A stretch of 64,000 bases of DNA from contig NDFF03000396.1 of NCBI GenBank assembly GCA_002150815.3, positions 62,001 through 126,000 of the forward strand. Direction: 5' to 3'. A program made the translations under genes and the position numbers. This DNA is from Grammothele lineata. Taxonomy: Eukaryota > Basidiomycota > Agaricomycetes > Polyporales > Polyporaceae. Shown one piece after another: positions 10,908 to 23,172 of this stretch. How positions within the stretch are numbered: the stretch's first letter is position 1; the number at the start of each line of letters is the position of its first letter. The notes beneath the pieces were generated by a model. The model saw nothing but the letters and a program-made list of their open reading frames with translations, was not told the DNA's origin and did no database searches.

Positions 10908-13032
10908 GGATCTGCTCGGCTCTATCGAGGAGCCCCGCTACCGACCCGGCGGATGATGAACTGTACGACGCGCGTGTCGCGCCAGGGCGAGGAGGCACAG
11001 GGAGGGCCGCGACGTCGCGGGCTGTGGGAGATGGCGCGCGGGATGCGAGCAGCGGCGCGCGGACTCGCGCTCCAGGCCGACCCGCCGCGCGCCCCCACTC
11101 GCCCGCGAGACCCGGAGGCGTTGGACAGAGGACACTGGAGAGAAGGTTATAGAGGTGTGATGGATGGTGTGATCGCTGCTGTCGCACTCGCTCTCGTCGC
11201 ATTACCGCGCTTTCTTTCTCTCTTGCATATCGATTATTTCCCGCATCTTCCAATTCTGATCGTGCGCATCGCTGCCCCTCATTCCTTCCCCAGGCTGGCA
11301 CAAGCGACCCGACCCGAGCCCCGCGAGCGAGCCCCCACAGGCCCGATCTCCCCAAGCGGGCGCGCGGGAGCCCGCGCTGCGGACGCGCGATAGCGAAGTC
11401 TCCGGTGGCGCGGGCCTTGACGGCCCCGGATTTGCATCTGCAATCGACATCTGCATCAGGGAGGCACTGGAATGGGCAGGGCCGAGGCTCGCTCGCCCGG
11501 CGGCGCGCGTCGAGGCTCTCCCTGCAGCCTGCTTGCTCGAGAGACGACGACAGCGACAGAGCAGGCACTCCATGCTAGCAAATTGACAGGCTGTGGCCCT
11601 CCCATCCGATAGCCCGCCCGGACAGGGCCCGGGGCGGCCCCATTGGCATGGTGGCTGGTTAGCGCCCGCCTCTGCGATCGGGATGGGTGTGCCGTGCTAT
11701 ACTGTACCAAGGCTCGCGGAAGCAAAAGAGGCAGCGAGGTGAGTTTCAGCGAGGATCCTGCGCGCTGCTGACTCCGCAGGGGGGCGAGCTTTGGTTAGAT
11801 CGGGGCGGGTGCATACATACATACGTGCCGCGCACGGGCTGCGAACATGCGAACGGCCGTGGCGGCGGCAGGGAGCGAGACTCTGCAGCCATAGCGGGCT
11901 GGCCGGAGAAGGCTCGGAAGGCGACACACCCTGAGCGAGGGATCGAGGACGCGAGCGAGCGAGCGAGCGCAGCCCGAGTGTCCGTGTCGCTGTCACTGTG
12001 GCCGAGGCAGGCGGGTGGGTGCAATTGCGCGAAGATTAACCCGGAGGCGGCTGGATCTCGACCGCGCTGCAGTGCGCGCGTGGGCGGGCGGGATCGAGGG
12101 GCGGTTGCGACGGTGTCGCGGAGAGGCGAGGGGAGGCGAGTGTTAATGCGTCGATGGCGGTGCTGCGTAAGCGTGGGTGACTGACGCTGACGTCGCTCGC
12201 TCTCTGGCAGGAGGGCCTGGCCCCCGAGTCCCGACGCGCGCGGGGCGGGCGGCGGGGAGGCCATCTGGGGTTGGTTGGCGGGGGCGACGCGCATAGCAGA
12301 GGGCGTCTGACACATAGTCGAGTCGGATGTCGCAGGGGCCTGCGTTGATTTGGGCCGATGGCCGCGAATGGCAAGACGGCTCTGGCGGAGCGGGGCAGGG
12401 TGAAAAGCGTGTCGAACCCAAACACGCGCCGGGAGACGCACGCACGCACGCACCGCGCGGGAACTTGAAGACGCTCGCTGGCTTTTGCGACCCTCGCCTT
12501 TCGCAGGCGGCCCCGCCAGCTGGGGTTTAACCTGCTTTAACGTTTCGCGCCTGGGGTTTCGCAGACGCAGCCCATGTTTTTCGCCATTGTCGTCCTTCCC
12601 ACGCCTCCGAACGCCCTCGCTCGCCGGCCTGCGCCGGGCTGGACGAGGGCGCCCGAGCGAGAGAGGCTGCAAGGCACGGACGGCTGTCTCGTGTCTGATT
12701 CTCCGATTTCTGCACCGTCGCGCGTTTGCAGCCATGGCCACTCCTCTCGCTCCCCAGAGAGGCCCTCTCGTTTCAGAGTCTAAGCCTGATCCCATATAAC
12801 ATCCTCCGCTTCCTCCCCTCCGCCTGCCACCTCCCCCGCCCTCCACTGGCCCTCTCACGACCCTCTCCTCCTCCCCGACGCCTTCGCGCCCCGACAGCCC
12901 CCGCGCCCCGCGCTAGCATCCCGCTGTCACCCACCCTCCACCCCGCGCCCGCGTCCGCGCTCGCACAAGGCGCCGAACCCTTCGATACCCGCCACCACAT
13001 TCCCAACCGACCAACCGTGCATCCGCCCAACC
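10908..13032. other. Long GC-rich intergenic region
   Basis: About 2.1 kb with no supportable gene. Open frames exist on both strands, the longest being 11746-12858 on the minus strand, but they are Arg/Pro/Ala-rich and without motifs. They reflect a lack of stop codons in GC-rich DNA. From about 12725 to 13030 the + strand is CT-rich, typical of a fungal 5' leader leading into the zinc-finger gene. Confidence 0.5.
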
Positions 13033-15334
13033 ATGGCCTCGAGCCACGCGCGCGCCGACAGCCTCCACGACCCGAGCTCCCTCCATAGATATCCGCCGCA
13101 CGCCCCCGGCCCCGCCGCGCCGCCGTACTACCTCTCCCACCCCCAGGCCGGGCTCGAACCGCTCACGACGTCGATCCCCCACCCGAGCTTCGGCCAGCCT
13201 GCCCGCCAGCAGCAGCCGTGGCCGATGCTCAACGTTCAGACCGGATACCCCCACAGCCACCACCAACACCAGTCACAGCAGCAGCAACAGCAGCAGCAGA
13301 CGTCCTCGTCTCTTCCCGAACGCACAGGATTCTATGCGGGAGGGAGCAGCGGGGGCCCCGACGCGCAGGCGTCGCAGCTGGTGGGTTACCCCGAGTCCTC
13401 GCAGCGCACCCTCCTCCACGACGCCGCCGCCGCCGCCGCGGGCGCGTACGCGGGCCTCTACGTCTCGCCCTTTGCAAGCTACGTCGCCGCGGGCTACGCG
13501 TCCGCGCCGACCGCCAGCACCCCGGGCGTCGACGAGCTCCAGAGCGCGCTCGAGAGCCACTCGCTCTCGCGCGCGTACCGCCCCTCGCCTGAGCGCCGTG
13601 CGAGCTTCGCGCTCCCCGGCCACGGTCAAGGACAGGGCCCAAGCCAGGGGCAGGGACAAGGACAGCAGCAGCAGCAGCAGCAGACGTACGGGGAGATGTA
13701 CATGTCCTCGCGCTTCGCGGCGCCGTCCGCCGGGCCGGCGCTCTCGAGCTCGCCCCCCGCCTACGCCGCCACCCACAACGGCTTCGCGCTCGGCTCCCCG
13801 ACCTCGCCCTACGACGCCTCCGGGCTCCCTCTACTCGACGGCAGCGGCCACCCCCACTCGCACCCCCACTCGCACTCACACCCCCACTCTCACTCGCACG
13901 CGCATGGGCACGCGCATGGACACTCGCCAAGATCGGGCTTCCCGATGCCGATCCGGCGGGACTCGATCGACTCGGTCGTGTCCGTCGCGGACCCGATCAG
14001 CCCGTCCGCGGTGCCGGGGCTCGTGTTCGACGACGACGGGTACGACGACGACTCGGAGGCGTCCTCGTCGCTGCCCTCGGCCGCGTCCGAGCTCCCGCGC
14101 GCCGCCGAGTTTGACGTGCGCACGGGCGAGTGGGGCGTGCCCCCCTTGGCGCACAGCCAGCATCATCACCAAAGTCAACACCAGAGTCAGCACCAGAGCC
14201 AGCACCAGAGCCAGCACGGTCACCAGGGGCCGCACCACCAGGCGGGGGTCGGGCATCACCATAGCCACCACCACGGGCACCACGGCTCGCACCACGGGCA
14301 CCACTCGAGCCACCACCACACCCACCACTCGAGCGGCCACCACCACCGCGCAGACACCGACGGCGCGCGGAGCCCCGAGCACGAGCACGACCCCGAGCTC
14401 GACTTTGACCCCCGGGAGCACGAGCGGGAGCAGGGGAGCCCCGTGACCCCGCCCGCGGCCGAGGAGCGGTCCTCGCCGTCGTCCGGCTCGAGCGGGTCGA
14501 GCGGGTCAGGGTCAGGGTCGGGGTCGGGGTCGGGCGGGACGGCGCGGCCGGCGGCGCAGAAGAAGAGCAAGATGCACCAGTGCTCGGTGTGCTTCAAGAT
14601 GTTCCCGCGCCCGAGCGGGCTCGCGACGCACATGAACTCGCACTCGGGGGCGAAGCGTGAGTCTCTCCCGCCACTGAAAAATATTTTTTTTGTCCGCTCA
14701 AAGAAAAAAATATATATTTCACAGCGTTCAAGTGCCCGATACCGACGTGCACGAAGAGCTTCGCGGTGCGCTCGAACGCGAAGCGGCACCTGCGCACGCA
14801 CGGCATCTTCCCGAGCGCAGAGCACGGGAGCACCTCGCCCTCGCAGTTCAGCGTCGGGTTCGAGACGCCCCTCGTATCCGAGGTGCACGAGGCCGGCAAG
14901 CTGCCCACGAAGCTGCGCTGGGTCCCGCCCTCGCTCTCGAGCCGCTCGAATGCGGAGTACCTCCCGCGCACCTCGGCGGCCGCGCCCGCCAACGCGGCGG
15001 CCGCAGCGGCGGCGGCGGCGGTCGTGGGGGGCGTGGTCGGGGGAGGTGTGGGGGAGGCGGGGTCGGACTCGGAGGACGAGTACTACCAGCCGTCGTGCCC
15101 GCTGCTGCCCGTCCCGCTGCCGCCGGTGACGCCGGGGTGGGGCGGGGAGGACGCGTACGAGGAGCGGAATTCGTACGAGGCCGCCGAGAGCGCGCCGTAC
15201 ATCTCGAGTCAGGTAAGCCCCCTTCCTCTTGCTTGCTCCTTGTGGATTGTGCTGCATGTGCTGACCGATGCCGCGATGGCACGCAGTGGCGCTCGCTCCC
15301 CGGCCCCGCGATCGCGAGCCCGCCCGGCTTCTAA
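13033..15334 (+). CDS. C2H2 zinc-finger transcription factor, His/Gln-rich
   Basis: Three exons (13033-14656, 14725-15212, 15287-15334) give 719 residues. Two adjacent C2H2 fingers lie near residues 517-568. The first is HQCSVCFKMF...HMNSH. The second is FKCPIPTCTKSF...HLRTH, joined to the first by a TGEKP-like linker (SGAKPFK). An intron splits the linker, and only the spliced form is in frame. The N-terminal 500 residues are disordered, with poly-Gln, a (HPHS/HS) tract near 13847-13925 and SQHQ/His repeats near 14157-14350. The C-terminal part carries an Ala-run and an acidic SDSEDEYYQ segment. The layout fits a sequence-specific nuclear regulator. Similar two-finger proteins in mushrooms act in development, but orthology is not shown here. 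Confidence 0.85.
13847..13927 (+). repeat. His-Pro/Ser/His codon repeat inside zinc-finger gene
   Basis: Tandem CAC-CCC-CAC-TCG type codons encode an uninterrupted alternation of His with Pro, Ser, Ala and Gly. The tract is likely length-variable between strains by slippage. Confidence 0.8.
14157..14352 (+). repeat. SQHQ and His-rich codon repeat inside zinc-finger gene
   Basis: A roughly 12-nt unit (CACCAGAGTCAG type, giving HQSQ) is repeated about five times from 14170. It passes into a His-rich segment (GHHGSHHGHH-like) up to about 14350. The tract stays in frame with the zinc-finger protein. Confidence 0.8.
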
Positions 15335-16170
15335 GCCTCGCGGTGGTTCGCGCAGCGATCCTCCCCCATCCCCGCGGTCGGCCTCGGTCGACGTCTCCCC
15401 GCATCTCGTCCATCTCCCCGCATCTTGCAATATCGCTCGCATCTGTCCTCTGCTGTCTGTTGCCTCTTGCTTTTTTTCTGCTCCATTTTCCTTTCCTTTT
15501 TCATACGGTCATCCCCTGGTGTTCCCGTCACCCCGCCCCCCAAGATCTAACCACACCGCACCGCCCCCCACCACCCCCATCTAACGGCAGGGCCCCCACG
15601 CGCGCCTTTGGCTGGAACGACGCCCAGCTCCTGCTCCATTCGGCCTGACAGGCCTCGAACCTGCGCCGAAGGCCTGCCCCCCGAGCGGTAGACGTGGGGC
15701 GGGGCACATGGCCCGCGCGATCGAACCCGCCGCATCTTGGCTGCCCGCCTGCTTGTTTCCGCCACGCCCGCTCGCCCGCTTGCTTGCATACAGCGCACAC
15801 GTATACGCATATCCCCATACAGTACCTGCCCCGCGCCTCCCGCTCCATCTGTACCAATAGCTGCATTCCCCTCCCCCCTCCCCTCCAAACCGTCCCCCGC
15901 CGCTCCCATGCCCACGCCCCGCGAGACCTCCTTCCCTCCCTTCCCCCTCCCCACGCACACATATCCTTACCCTATCGTACCGACCCTGGCCCCCCAGATC
16001 CCGTCGAGAGCGCGCGTGTAGTGCTAGTTACCGTTACCCCGCCAGTCCCGCTTCCAGGTGCTCCCCCGCTCCGTCTTGCAAGTAAGTAGTAGTAGCATGC
16101 CCTCCCCCACACACACAGAGAACCCGTCGCGCCATACAGCCTGGCCCCTTTCCGTATCAGCGTCCCGCGC

Positions 16171-16230
16171 GTCCGCATCCGCATCCGTTCCTATCCGTAT
16201 CCGTATCCGTATCCGTATCTGTATCCGCGA
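16171..16230. repeat. Hexanucleotide TCCGTA/TCCGCA microsatellite
   Basis: Two TCCGCA units are followed by about five consecutive (TCCGTA) units with one interruption. The same TCCGCA unit appears as a short run in the EXO1 intron near 10109-10125. Confidence 0.75.
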
Positions 16231-17859
16231 TCCCGTAGAGACCTAATTACAGAACGTGCTGCACGGCACATGGCAGGAATGTCTCCATAGCCCTAGCCCC
16301 TGCCCCCCAGAACTTCGAAAGTCACTCTTCTTCCCTTCGTTGCTCCCGGTCTCCCCCGCGGCGCAGAAGGCGAGCTAGGAGTCAGGACGCTGGCTATATG
16401 CCTGCCCATGATGCGTAAGTACTACATACGTACAGCAGATTGCAGCCTACTACAGCGGTGGATCCGTCCGCCAATCCCGCGCGCCGACCGGACCTGCCAC
16501 TGGGAAGCTGTACGTGTTTCGCACTCTGTATATTCAGACTCACTGGCAGTCGCTCTGGCTCTGGCTTTGGCTCTGGCAGCGTCGACTCGGACGCCTTGAA
16601 GAAGCTTCTGCAGGGCGTGGGACCGGGCCGCGCGACCCAGGGCTGGTGCTTGTCTGTGTATGGTGCGCGTTGACTACATCCACCACCACTAGCTCGAAGC
16701 CGGGACGACTTTACTACCCAATTGCGCAGCCTGCCAGCACGGTACGGAGGAGCCGCCGACCGTAGCCTGGCCAAACGTCCCATCTTGACCACGATATCGC
16801 GTACTGCCGTATGTGGACGCTTCGCTCGAAGCCCGAGCCCGCTCTTCGCGACTGGCAGACCACGCCACGCCACGCCACGCCATGGACATGTCGACGACGG
16901 AACTCTATCCGCACCTCTCGCCCCAGGAGCTCGCAGCGCGACCACGCCCTGCCAACTAAGCGAGATCTGGAGTCAGGGTCCTGCTCCGACGCCCTTAATT
17001 CGCCTCGCGAGCTCGCCTGACACCCCATTCAATTGATAGCCTATTCAAATGCGAGCCTGGGAGCTCGCGACGCCCCCCATGTACTAGTAAGCGCGCGCGA
17101 GCTCCTTCCCCGGCGGCGGGCGCACCCGCGCGAGCCCGACCGTACTAGACGATGAGGCAAAGTTGATGAGGCGCGAAGCTACCGACGCGCACCCTCCCTA
17201 TCGTCGATGCGTCGAGCAGCCCGGTCCGTCCGGGGTGGCACATGCGCGCGAGGTTCTAGTGCTGTGGAAGTCCCTGTAAGTTGTCAGTGAAGAAGGCGAC
17301 ACTGAGAGGCCAGGTCCTCACCGCGAGGGTCCTGGCACTGTGGGTGGGTGAGCCGGCTCTACCGCCCGTACTTCAAGACGCGCGTTCGAGCTTCGAGGAC
17401 TCGTTTACATTGTTCGGCTGCCCGAGAAGCTTCTCCCGCCAGAGTCGGTGCGCGTATAGGCTAATTCAGGCCCGTTTTTAATTGAGCCAGGCAGATAAAT
17501 GACAGCCGGGGGAGCTCTGAAAATCCTCCAGACGTCGACGTCGTCCCCGAGAACTTGAACGACTTCGCTGTCCTACGGCTCATCAAGGGGTCGAGGTTAT
17601 TAACCACACAGCGCAGAGGCCAATCTCGACTCCGAGCTTACCGCCCGCGCCGATGCGCTACTGAGCGATTAATTATGTATTGAAGAGTCAAGACCTCCCC
17701 GGACACACCGCCGACTCGCCGACTCCCCCGCCGAAGCCCCGGACCCGGGGCCCGGCGGGACGGCCTCGAAATCCAAAATCCAAAATCCAGAACCTTATAC
17801 ATAAAGTATCGCGTAATATGTATGTACGCACCCCGTGCGCACGCGTGCACGAACCAACG

Positions 17860-17902
17860 AATGAATGAATGAATGGAGAGAGGGAAGGATGGATGGATGG
17901 GT
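17860..17902. repeat. Tetranucleotide GAAT / GGAT microsatellites
   Basis: Consecutive GAAT units are followed, after a purine spacer, by consecutive GGAT units. It is non-coding and likely polymorphic. Confidence 0.75.
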
Positions 17903-19502
17903 GATGACGCAGCGGCTCAGAGTTCGATCCCCAGATGCGTTGACGCACTGAACGCGTGATGGGCAGGGACCGAGTCGAGCTCCCCCCAGATACACGATCT
18001 GCGAGGAAGGTTGCTACTAGTGAGAGGGGTTCGAGCGGCTGGCTATGAGATCGCAATTCGATGTGATGTACTGTACTTAGTGCTTGCCCACTGGAGGTCT
18101 TGAGCTCCAGTCGTGGATCGCGGCGCGTCCAATCGGCGGCGCTAGGGCTGGCAGACCGCTTGACCCCATCCTGATGCAACTGAGCCTTGAGCTTGAACAA
18201 AAAATAAAAGATGGACGGTGCGCCATATATCTATCGCGATTAATGGCGTGCGCGTCGCGAGCTGAGGAGTCGATGCTGTTCGCCATTAAATATTAGGGTT
18301 CGCGCCACGGCGCACGGCGCATCGATGCGCATCGAATATCGAACCTCGCCCTGGCACTGGAGATGGACTACTGAATTGTGCGGCCCGCAGGCTGCGATCA
18401 CGTACGGATGGGCCCGCGGCCGTTCCATCACTTGATACCTGAGCATTCGGGAAGGAACGGTCGATACATATGTCCTGGGGGAAGCCGCCGGGTGGGTTTA
18501 TGAAGGCCCTCGAACGCGGCCGACGGCGCGGACAGAAGCCCCACAAGTTCATGATAGGCTGCGTCCGTATGCCACACAGGAGATTGCCAGGCCCGTATGA
18601 TATTTTTGCACCTGCGTTCGCTGCACGACGTCTTGCGAGCCTAGAGAAAGGGCCTCGTTCGTTCGCAGCGCTGGAGGAGTCCACGGTGGGCAGGCCGCCT
18701 GAGCCTCGTGGGCCCGCCAGGTATGTACAGGCACCGGACGCCCCCGCGCCGCGGCTTCTCGCGTCCGCTCGCGTGCGCTATCAAACCCTATCGCCCGGCC
18801 CCAAGGGGGAAGGTGCGAAGCCAGCCGGCCAGCATGAGCTATTGGCCACACTTGGTGGCCACTGACGAGGGTGGGGGCAGTCTCGAGCGAGTGCGACGGT
18901 CCATCCAGCATCCAGCTACTACGTGCGCACGTCCACGTCCACAGCCACGGCCACCGCCGTTATCGCCTGCGCGATCGGCCGCTGGTCGCCCCACCCGCCA
19001 GCCTGAGGCTTCTAGCTGGCCGTGCGGCGGCCCCAAGTTGCGTCGTCGTCGCGTCGTCGCGTCGTTGCTGTTGCTGCGACGTCCCTGCCGTGCCAGCTTC
19101 TCCGCCGCACTCCGCCCCGCGTGCCGCGTTCCGGTTTCCGCGTCGCCTTGGCCTTGCGCGCGACAGGCTAAAGGCGGGGCCAGTTGACCTTGACCTTGAT
19201 CTTGGCCTCGGTGGAGACAGAGCGCGGGGGCGGCACGGTCGCCCGTCCCTTGCGTTCGCGCACGCTCCATCCCGCTCCGAATACTTCCTGGCTCTGGGAG
19301 GGGGCACAGACCCACCCACGCACACGCAGGCGCGGGCGAGCGAACGTGCATGCCCTGCCCCCACTTCTCCTTCTCCTTGTCCGATCCTTCTCTTTCCGCC
19401 TCTTCCATCCCTCGGCGCGCGTGCGCGAACGTGTATGGGGGGCCACACCGTGGGGCCCTATCGCGCGCCGGCGTGCACGCGTCAATTAGCATTCAATATC
19501 CA

Positions 19503-20655
19503 TTATTCGCCGGGCTCCCGCGTCTGAGCCTGAGTCTGAGACGCGTGTGGGGGGCGGCGGTACACGACGCGGTTGACAAGCCCGAGGGGGATATCGTATA
19601 GCTCCGGGATCGCGTCCGGGCGGGCGTGTGCGGCGTACGGGTTGGGGGCGCGCCCCTCGGGCGGGGTTAGAGTCGGCGGTGGTGGATAATGGGCCTTGGA
19701 GTCTGAGGGTTTGATGCGGGGTAATTAGAAAACGAGGTCAATATAACCGGCCGTCCGATATCGCAGAGTAGTAGGCGGATGAGGTGAGCGGACTCACCCG
19801 TGATCGTGCGCGGGTCGGAGAAGGAGGGCGTCCCGGCGATAGCCAGAGAAAAATACGTGAAGTACGTCAGTAGGACGAGCATCATCCCGTACGCAGGGAT
19901 GAGCAACGACCATTCTCTGCGCTCCCGGACGCGATCGAGCGGGAGTCGAGACCGCGACGGATATTGCGCGTTTGCAGGGGGCGACAGGCGGGCGGTTGGC
20001 GGTCGGTAGCGTGCAGGCCGGGCGCGGGGCGCACGCGGTCCCAGACGTAGTGGCGCAGTTGGACGACGCGCAGGCGCGAGAAGACGGAGATTAACACGCG
20101 TGCGTGTACACGTCGACGTTCGGGCGCCCGATGTGTGCGTGTGCGAGTAACCGCAGGCGCGACAGGCGGCGGGCGCGCAGTGCGGAAGAAGGGAAAAAGC
20201 AGACACCGACCGTCAGCGCGCGTCTGCAAACGTTCGCAACCGACGCATGGACGACTACGGTATTAGCAACAACGCACGCACCGATTAGGGTACCAGGACA
20301 CACCCAGCGCCTGGATATATGCATCCGGGAGGAACGCCCAGAGGAGGTAGGCGCAGAAAAGAAGATATGTGCCCGTCCAGGCGACGAAACCATAGAATTC
20401 GGGCGCACGAGAGCGCGTCTCGTCGGGCAGGAGGGGCGGGTATGGCGCCAGCGGCTGCACGGGCGACGTAGGCTCTGTGTCGTCGGGACAGGGCTCGGAC
20501 GTGCGCTCCCCGCCGTCCGGCAACGACGTTCGTTTTCCGAATTCCGTACCCGGGCCCGTGTCGGCGTCCGCGCTAGTCCCCGGTGACACAGTCGTGTGTG
20601 GCTTGAGATCGGATGGAGGTGGCTTGGCGTGCGTTGTCCTCGTGTCAGAGTCCAT
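19503..20655 (-). CDS. PIGP: GPI-GlcNAc transferase subunit PIG-P
   Basis: Three exons (20282-20655, 19798-19916, 19503-19702) sum to 693 nt, or 230 residues. PIG-P (Gpi19 in yeast) is a small ER-membrane subunit of the enzyme that adds GlcNAc to phosphatidylinositol, the first step of GPI-anchor synthesis. After a disordered N-terminus of about 80 residues comes the PIG-P domain. The first membrane hairpin is EFYGFVAWTGTYLLFCAYLLW, then FLPDAYIQALGVSWYPNREW. The second helix is LLIPAYGMMLVLLTYFTYFSL. The conserved C-terminal DAIPELYDIPLGLVNRVVY follows. Exon phases 2 and 1 match at both junctions. It is divergent from the folate gene, with about 845 bp between the ATGs. Confidence 0.9.
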
Positions 20656-21499
20656 TACCGCTGTGGCAAAGATGTTGTGGAGTGAAGCTATTGAAAGTGA
20701 GGGATAGCGGCCGCAGCGTTCGGCTCGGAGGCAAAGTCGGAGTCGGAAACGGAGGCACGGAGGGCGAGTACGCCCGGGCTCGGAGCACGGAAGGGCTGGA
20801 ATAGATGGTGGTCAGATACAGGCCGCTGGCGACGTTATCGGTGGGGATCCCGCGGCGGGGCTGGAGAAGGACGGAAGCGGGAAGCATCAGTCATCAGGTG
20901 CGCAGGGAACGGCCAGGGCGCCGGGACGCCCCTGCGCTATCCTGCGCTATCGCGACCTGCAGCTGCGGAGGCATTTTGGAGCGCGCGAGGAGGAAGCCCT
21001 GGCCCGGGGCAGCGGGGACGAAGGCTAAACTCACTCGTGTGGGAGGCAGCGCCAGTCGCGGTTGCTGACTGATTGGAGGCCTGGTCGCGTCGCGAACCCG
21101 GAAGGTCCGTCCGGGACAAAACGGGGCCTATCTCTGGGTGCGGATGCTGCGGAGGTCGGGCGCGCGAGTGCGAGCTGAGAGAGGCTGAGAGCTGCCTTTG
21201 GCTCTCGCTCCCTGTGCCGCTGTGAATGGTGGTGGTCGCTGGCTAAGATCGCCTGCCACACGTAAACACCTTTGACGCCCAGGGCGCGCAAACAAGCACA
21301 CACCTCTCCACCGTGACGTGACGCGGTCCCGATCGTGTCTCAGATCGTGACACGCTCGTCCAGCTGGCAAGTTGGTTCAAGTTCGTGTGGCGGTCGTCGG
21401 CACTGTACTTGTCAGCGTTTTTCCTTCCCCATCACGCCATGTTGTTGCCATTATTGCTGATTTCTGTCGCATTTTTTGCATCTTCTAGTCTTCGCTTGC
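20656..21499. promoter_or_regulatory. Shared upstream region of PIGP and MTHFS
   Basis: About 845 bp between two divergent start codons. It carries no gene, only short motif-less open frames. It must contain both promoters; no specific element is certain. A T-rich stretch at about 21410-21480 precedes the MTHFS ATG. Confidence 0.45.
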
Positions 21500-23172
21500 A
21501 TGGCATCAGTCCTCCAGAAGCAGAAATCAGCCCTGCGCAAGGCTATGCGAGGTGTCCTCGCTAACCTCTCTTCGGAGGAAATACAGGTGCAATGTTCGCT
21601 ACTGTTCCTTCAACCATGCGGTACCCTCTCCACCTCTAACGAGTGCCCCGGTTTACGGCCCTACGATGTCAGCACGCCAGATAACGAACACGCTCCTCTC
21701 GCTTCCCGAATTCCAACAATCCGCCAATGTCAGCTGTTTTCTCAGCATGCCAACGGGTGAAGTAGACACATCGGCTGTCGTCACCGCTATCCTCAACGCC
21801 GGTGCGTACAATCGCACTGTGATCATCCTCGCCCTCATTGTCTGTGGCGTCGTTCGACGCGCTCTATCGTCCCCTTAATGACGCATTTTTACGTCTTGCT
21901 CAACAGACAAGAGGCTTTTCGTGCCCAAGACCACCGATAAGGCTCTGGGCCTGATGGACTTCTTCCAAATATACAGCGCCGACGACCTCCGTACTCTCCC
22001 GAGTGGCTTGTGGGGCATCAGGGAGCCAGAATGCGAGTACATGGGCGATGTACGACCCACAGGTGAGCTTCGGCCGCCCTTCGGGAACCACGTCCGTTTC
22101 GACCGGGACCGCCGCTGACGGGTCCCTCTCCCGCGCCGCGCCGCCCGCGCCGCTGCGACTTCTCGGCTCGACGCGCGAAGCATTAAGCGGGAACGCAGAA
22201 CCCCTCGACATGATCGTGATGCCAGGTGCGTTCGTCCGCCCTTCCGTCCGAGCGCCGCCCGTACTTGTTCCGCCACCGCCCGCTCGCGTCCCTCATTCCG
22301 TATTCCGCATCGCGCACTCCTCCTCACCCTCGCCCTTTCATCTTGTGCTTGGCCCTTCTGGTCGTGCGCGGGCCTCCCACGCACCCCGTTTCGCACGTTA
22401 CGTCGTCCGTGCCCCTTCCCCGGCTTCCCACGCGCACGACGCATTTACCCTGCACTCCCACCCCCGCGGGCCCCCCGCACGCCCGCGCCGATCCCGCGCG
22501 ATCGGCCCTGCGATCGGTGGCCCGGGTGGCCTGAGGTGGCCTGACGCATTCGACCAGTGCCCAACACTAACACGCCTCCTCCCGCGCACGCTCGCGTGCC
22601 TCGAACAGGTGTCGCGTTTGATCGATCGTTATCGCGCCTCGGGTACGGCAAAGGCTTCTATGACCGCTTCCTTGCCTCGTACACCGCGAGCCTGCGGGGC
22701 CGTGGCGCTCGCGGGGATGGCGGCCGGCCGCAGGGGGAGAGCTCAGAAGGGCAAGAGCTGCAAAAGCGTCCGAAGCTGGGTGGGTGCCGTCCTCGTCCGC
22801 TGCTTCCCTCCGTATCGCGCGAGGCTTACCGCATGTGGACGAACCTATAATCTGCCCAACTGCCTCCCTGCAATCACCCTTCACGCATTCCACCTTGCGT
22901 CCTCGTCCGTGGTCTCGGTCTCGCACACGCTGCACGGCCAACTGGAAATGTGATATACGACACTCGTCACCTACGACATGGACGAACGTAATCCGCCTCG
23001 ACCGACAGTGGCGCTCGCACTGCGCGAACAGATCCTCGAGGCGGGACAGGTCCCGGCGGGAGAGCTCGACTGGAAAGTGGACATGATTGTGGGCCCCGAC
23101 GGGATCGTGGCGCCATCTTCCTCTTCTCCCCGCCCACCCGACGCCACGGGTTCTAATTCTGTGGTTCCGTAG
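21500..23172 (+). CDS. MTHFS: 5-formyltetrahydrofolate cyclo-ligase (MTHFS)
   Basis: Six exons (21500-21586, 21681-21801, 21907-22062, 22199-22225, 22609-22779, 23009-23172) total 726 nt, or 241 residues. The enzyme uses ATP to convert 5-formyl-THF to 5,10-methenyl-THF. The N-terminal helix KQKSALRKAMRGVL has the Lys/Arg residues typical of the family. GLWGIREPECEY is the conserved IREP region. [29 protein letters not shown] is the family signature, with the glycine-rich R-LGYGKG-YYDR site. The C-terminus has the VALALREQI...VDMIV block. One exon is only 27 nt, and the following intron is 383 nt. A TTG-initiated N-terminal extension is possible on paper, but the ATG at 21500 starts the conserved protein. 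It is convergent with the RAD51 paralogue. Confidence 0.9.

Larger units (their letters stand above)
15335..19502. other. 4.2-kb gene-poor intergenic region
   Basis: No convincing gene. The first kilobase is a strong pyrimidine tract on the + strand (about 15400-16000), probably 3' UTR and spacer. Hexanucleotide (TCCGTA/TCCGCA) repeats lie near 16171-16230. Tetranucleotide GAAT and GGAT repeats lie near 17860-17900. Short open frames around 16400-16960 include Ser/Gly-rich peptides, but no spliced model holds together. The minus-strand PIG-P gene ends at 19503. Confidence 0.5.

Noticed and set aside
10054..11568. 504-codon minus-strand open frame
   Set aside because: Overlaps two EXO1 exons and intergenic GC-rich DNA. 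Composition is low complexity, with no domain.
11746..12858. 370-codon minus-strand open frame upstream of the zinc-finger gene
   Set aside because: Arg/Pro/Ala-rich, no domain, no splice-consistent extension. Typical spurious frame.
14256..15413. 385-codon antisense open frame over the zinc-finger exons
   Set aside because: Shadow of the verified two-finger gene, with no motif of its own.
15640..15700. tRNA-like T-arm (minus strand, GCAGG TTCGAGG CCTGT)
   Set aside because: No matching 5' acceptor strand or anticodon arm upstream.
16394..16960. Possible small gene with Ser/Gly-rich peptides
   Set aside because: Introns of only 21-33 nt would be needed, and no model keeps one frame.
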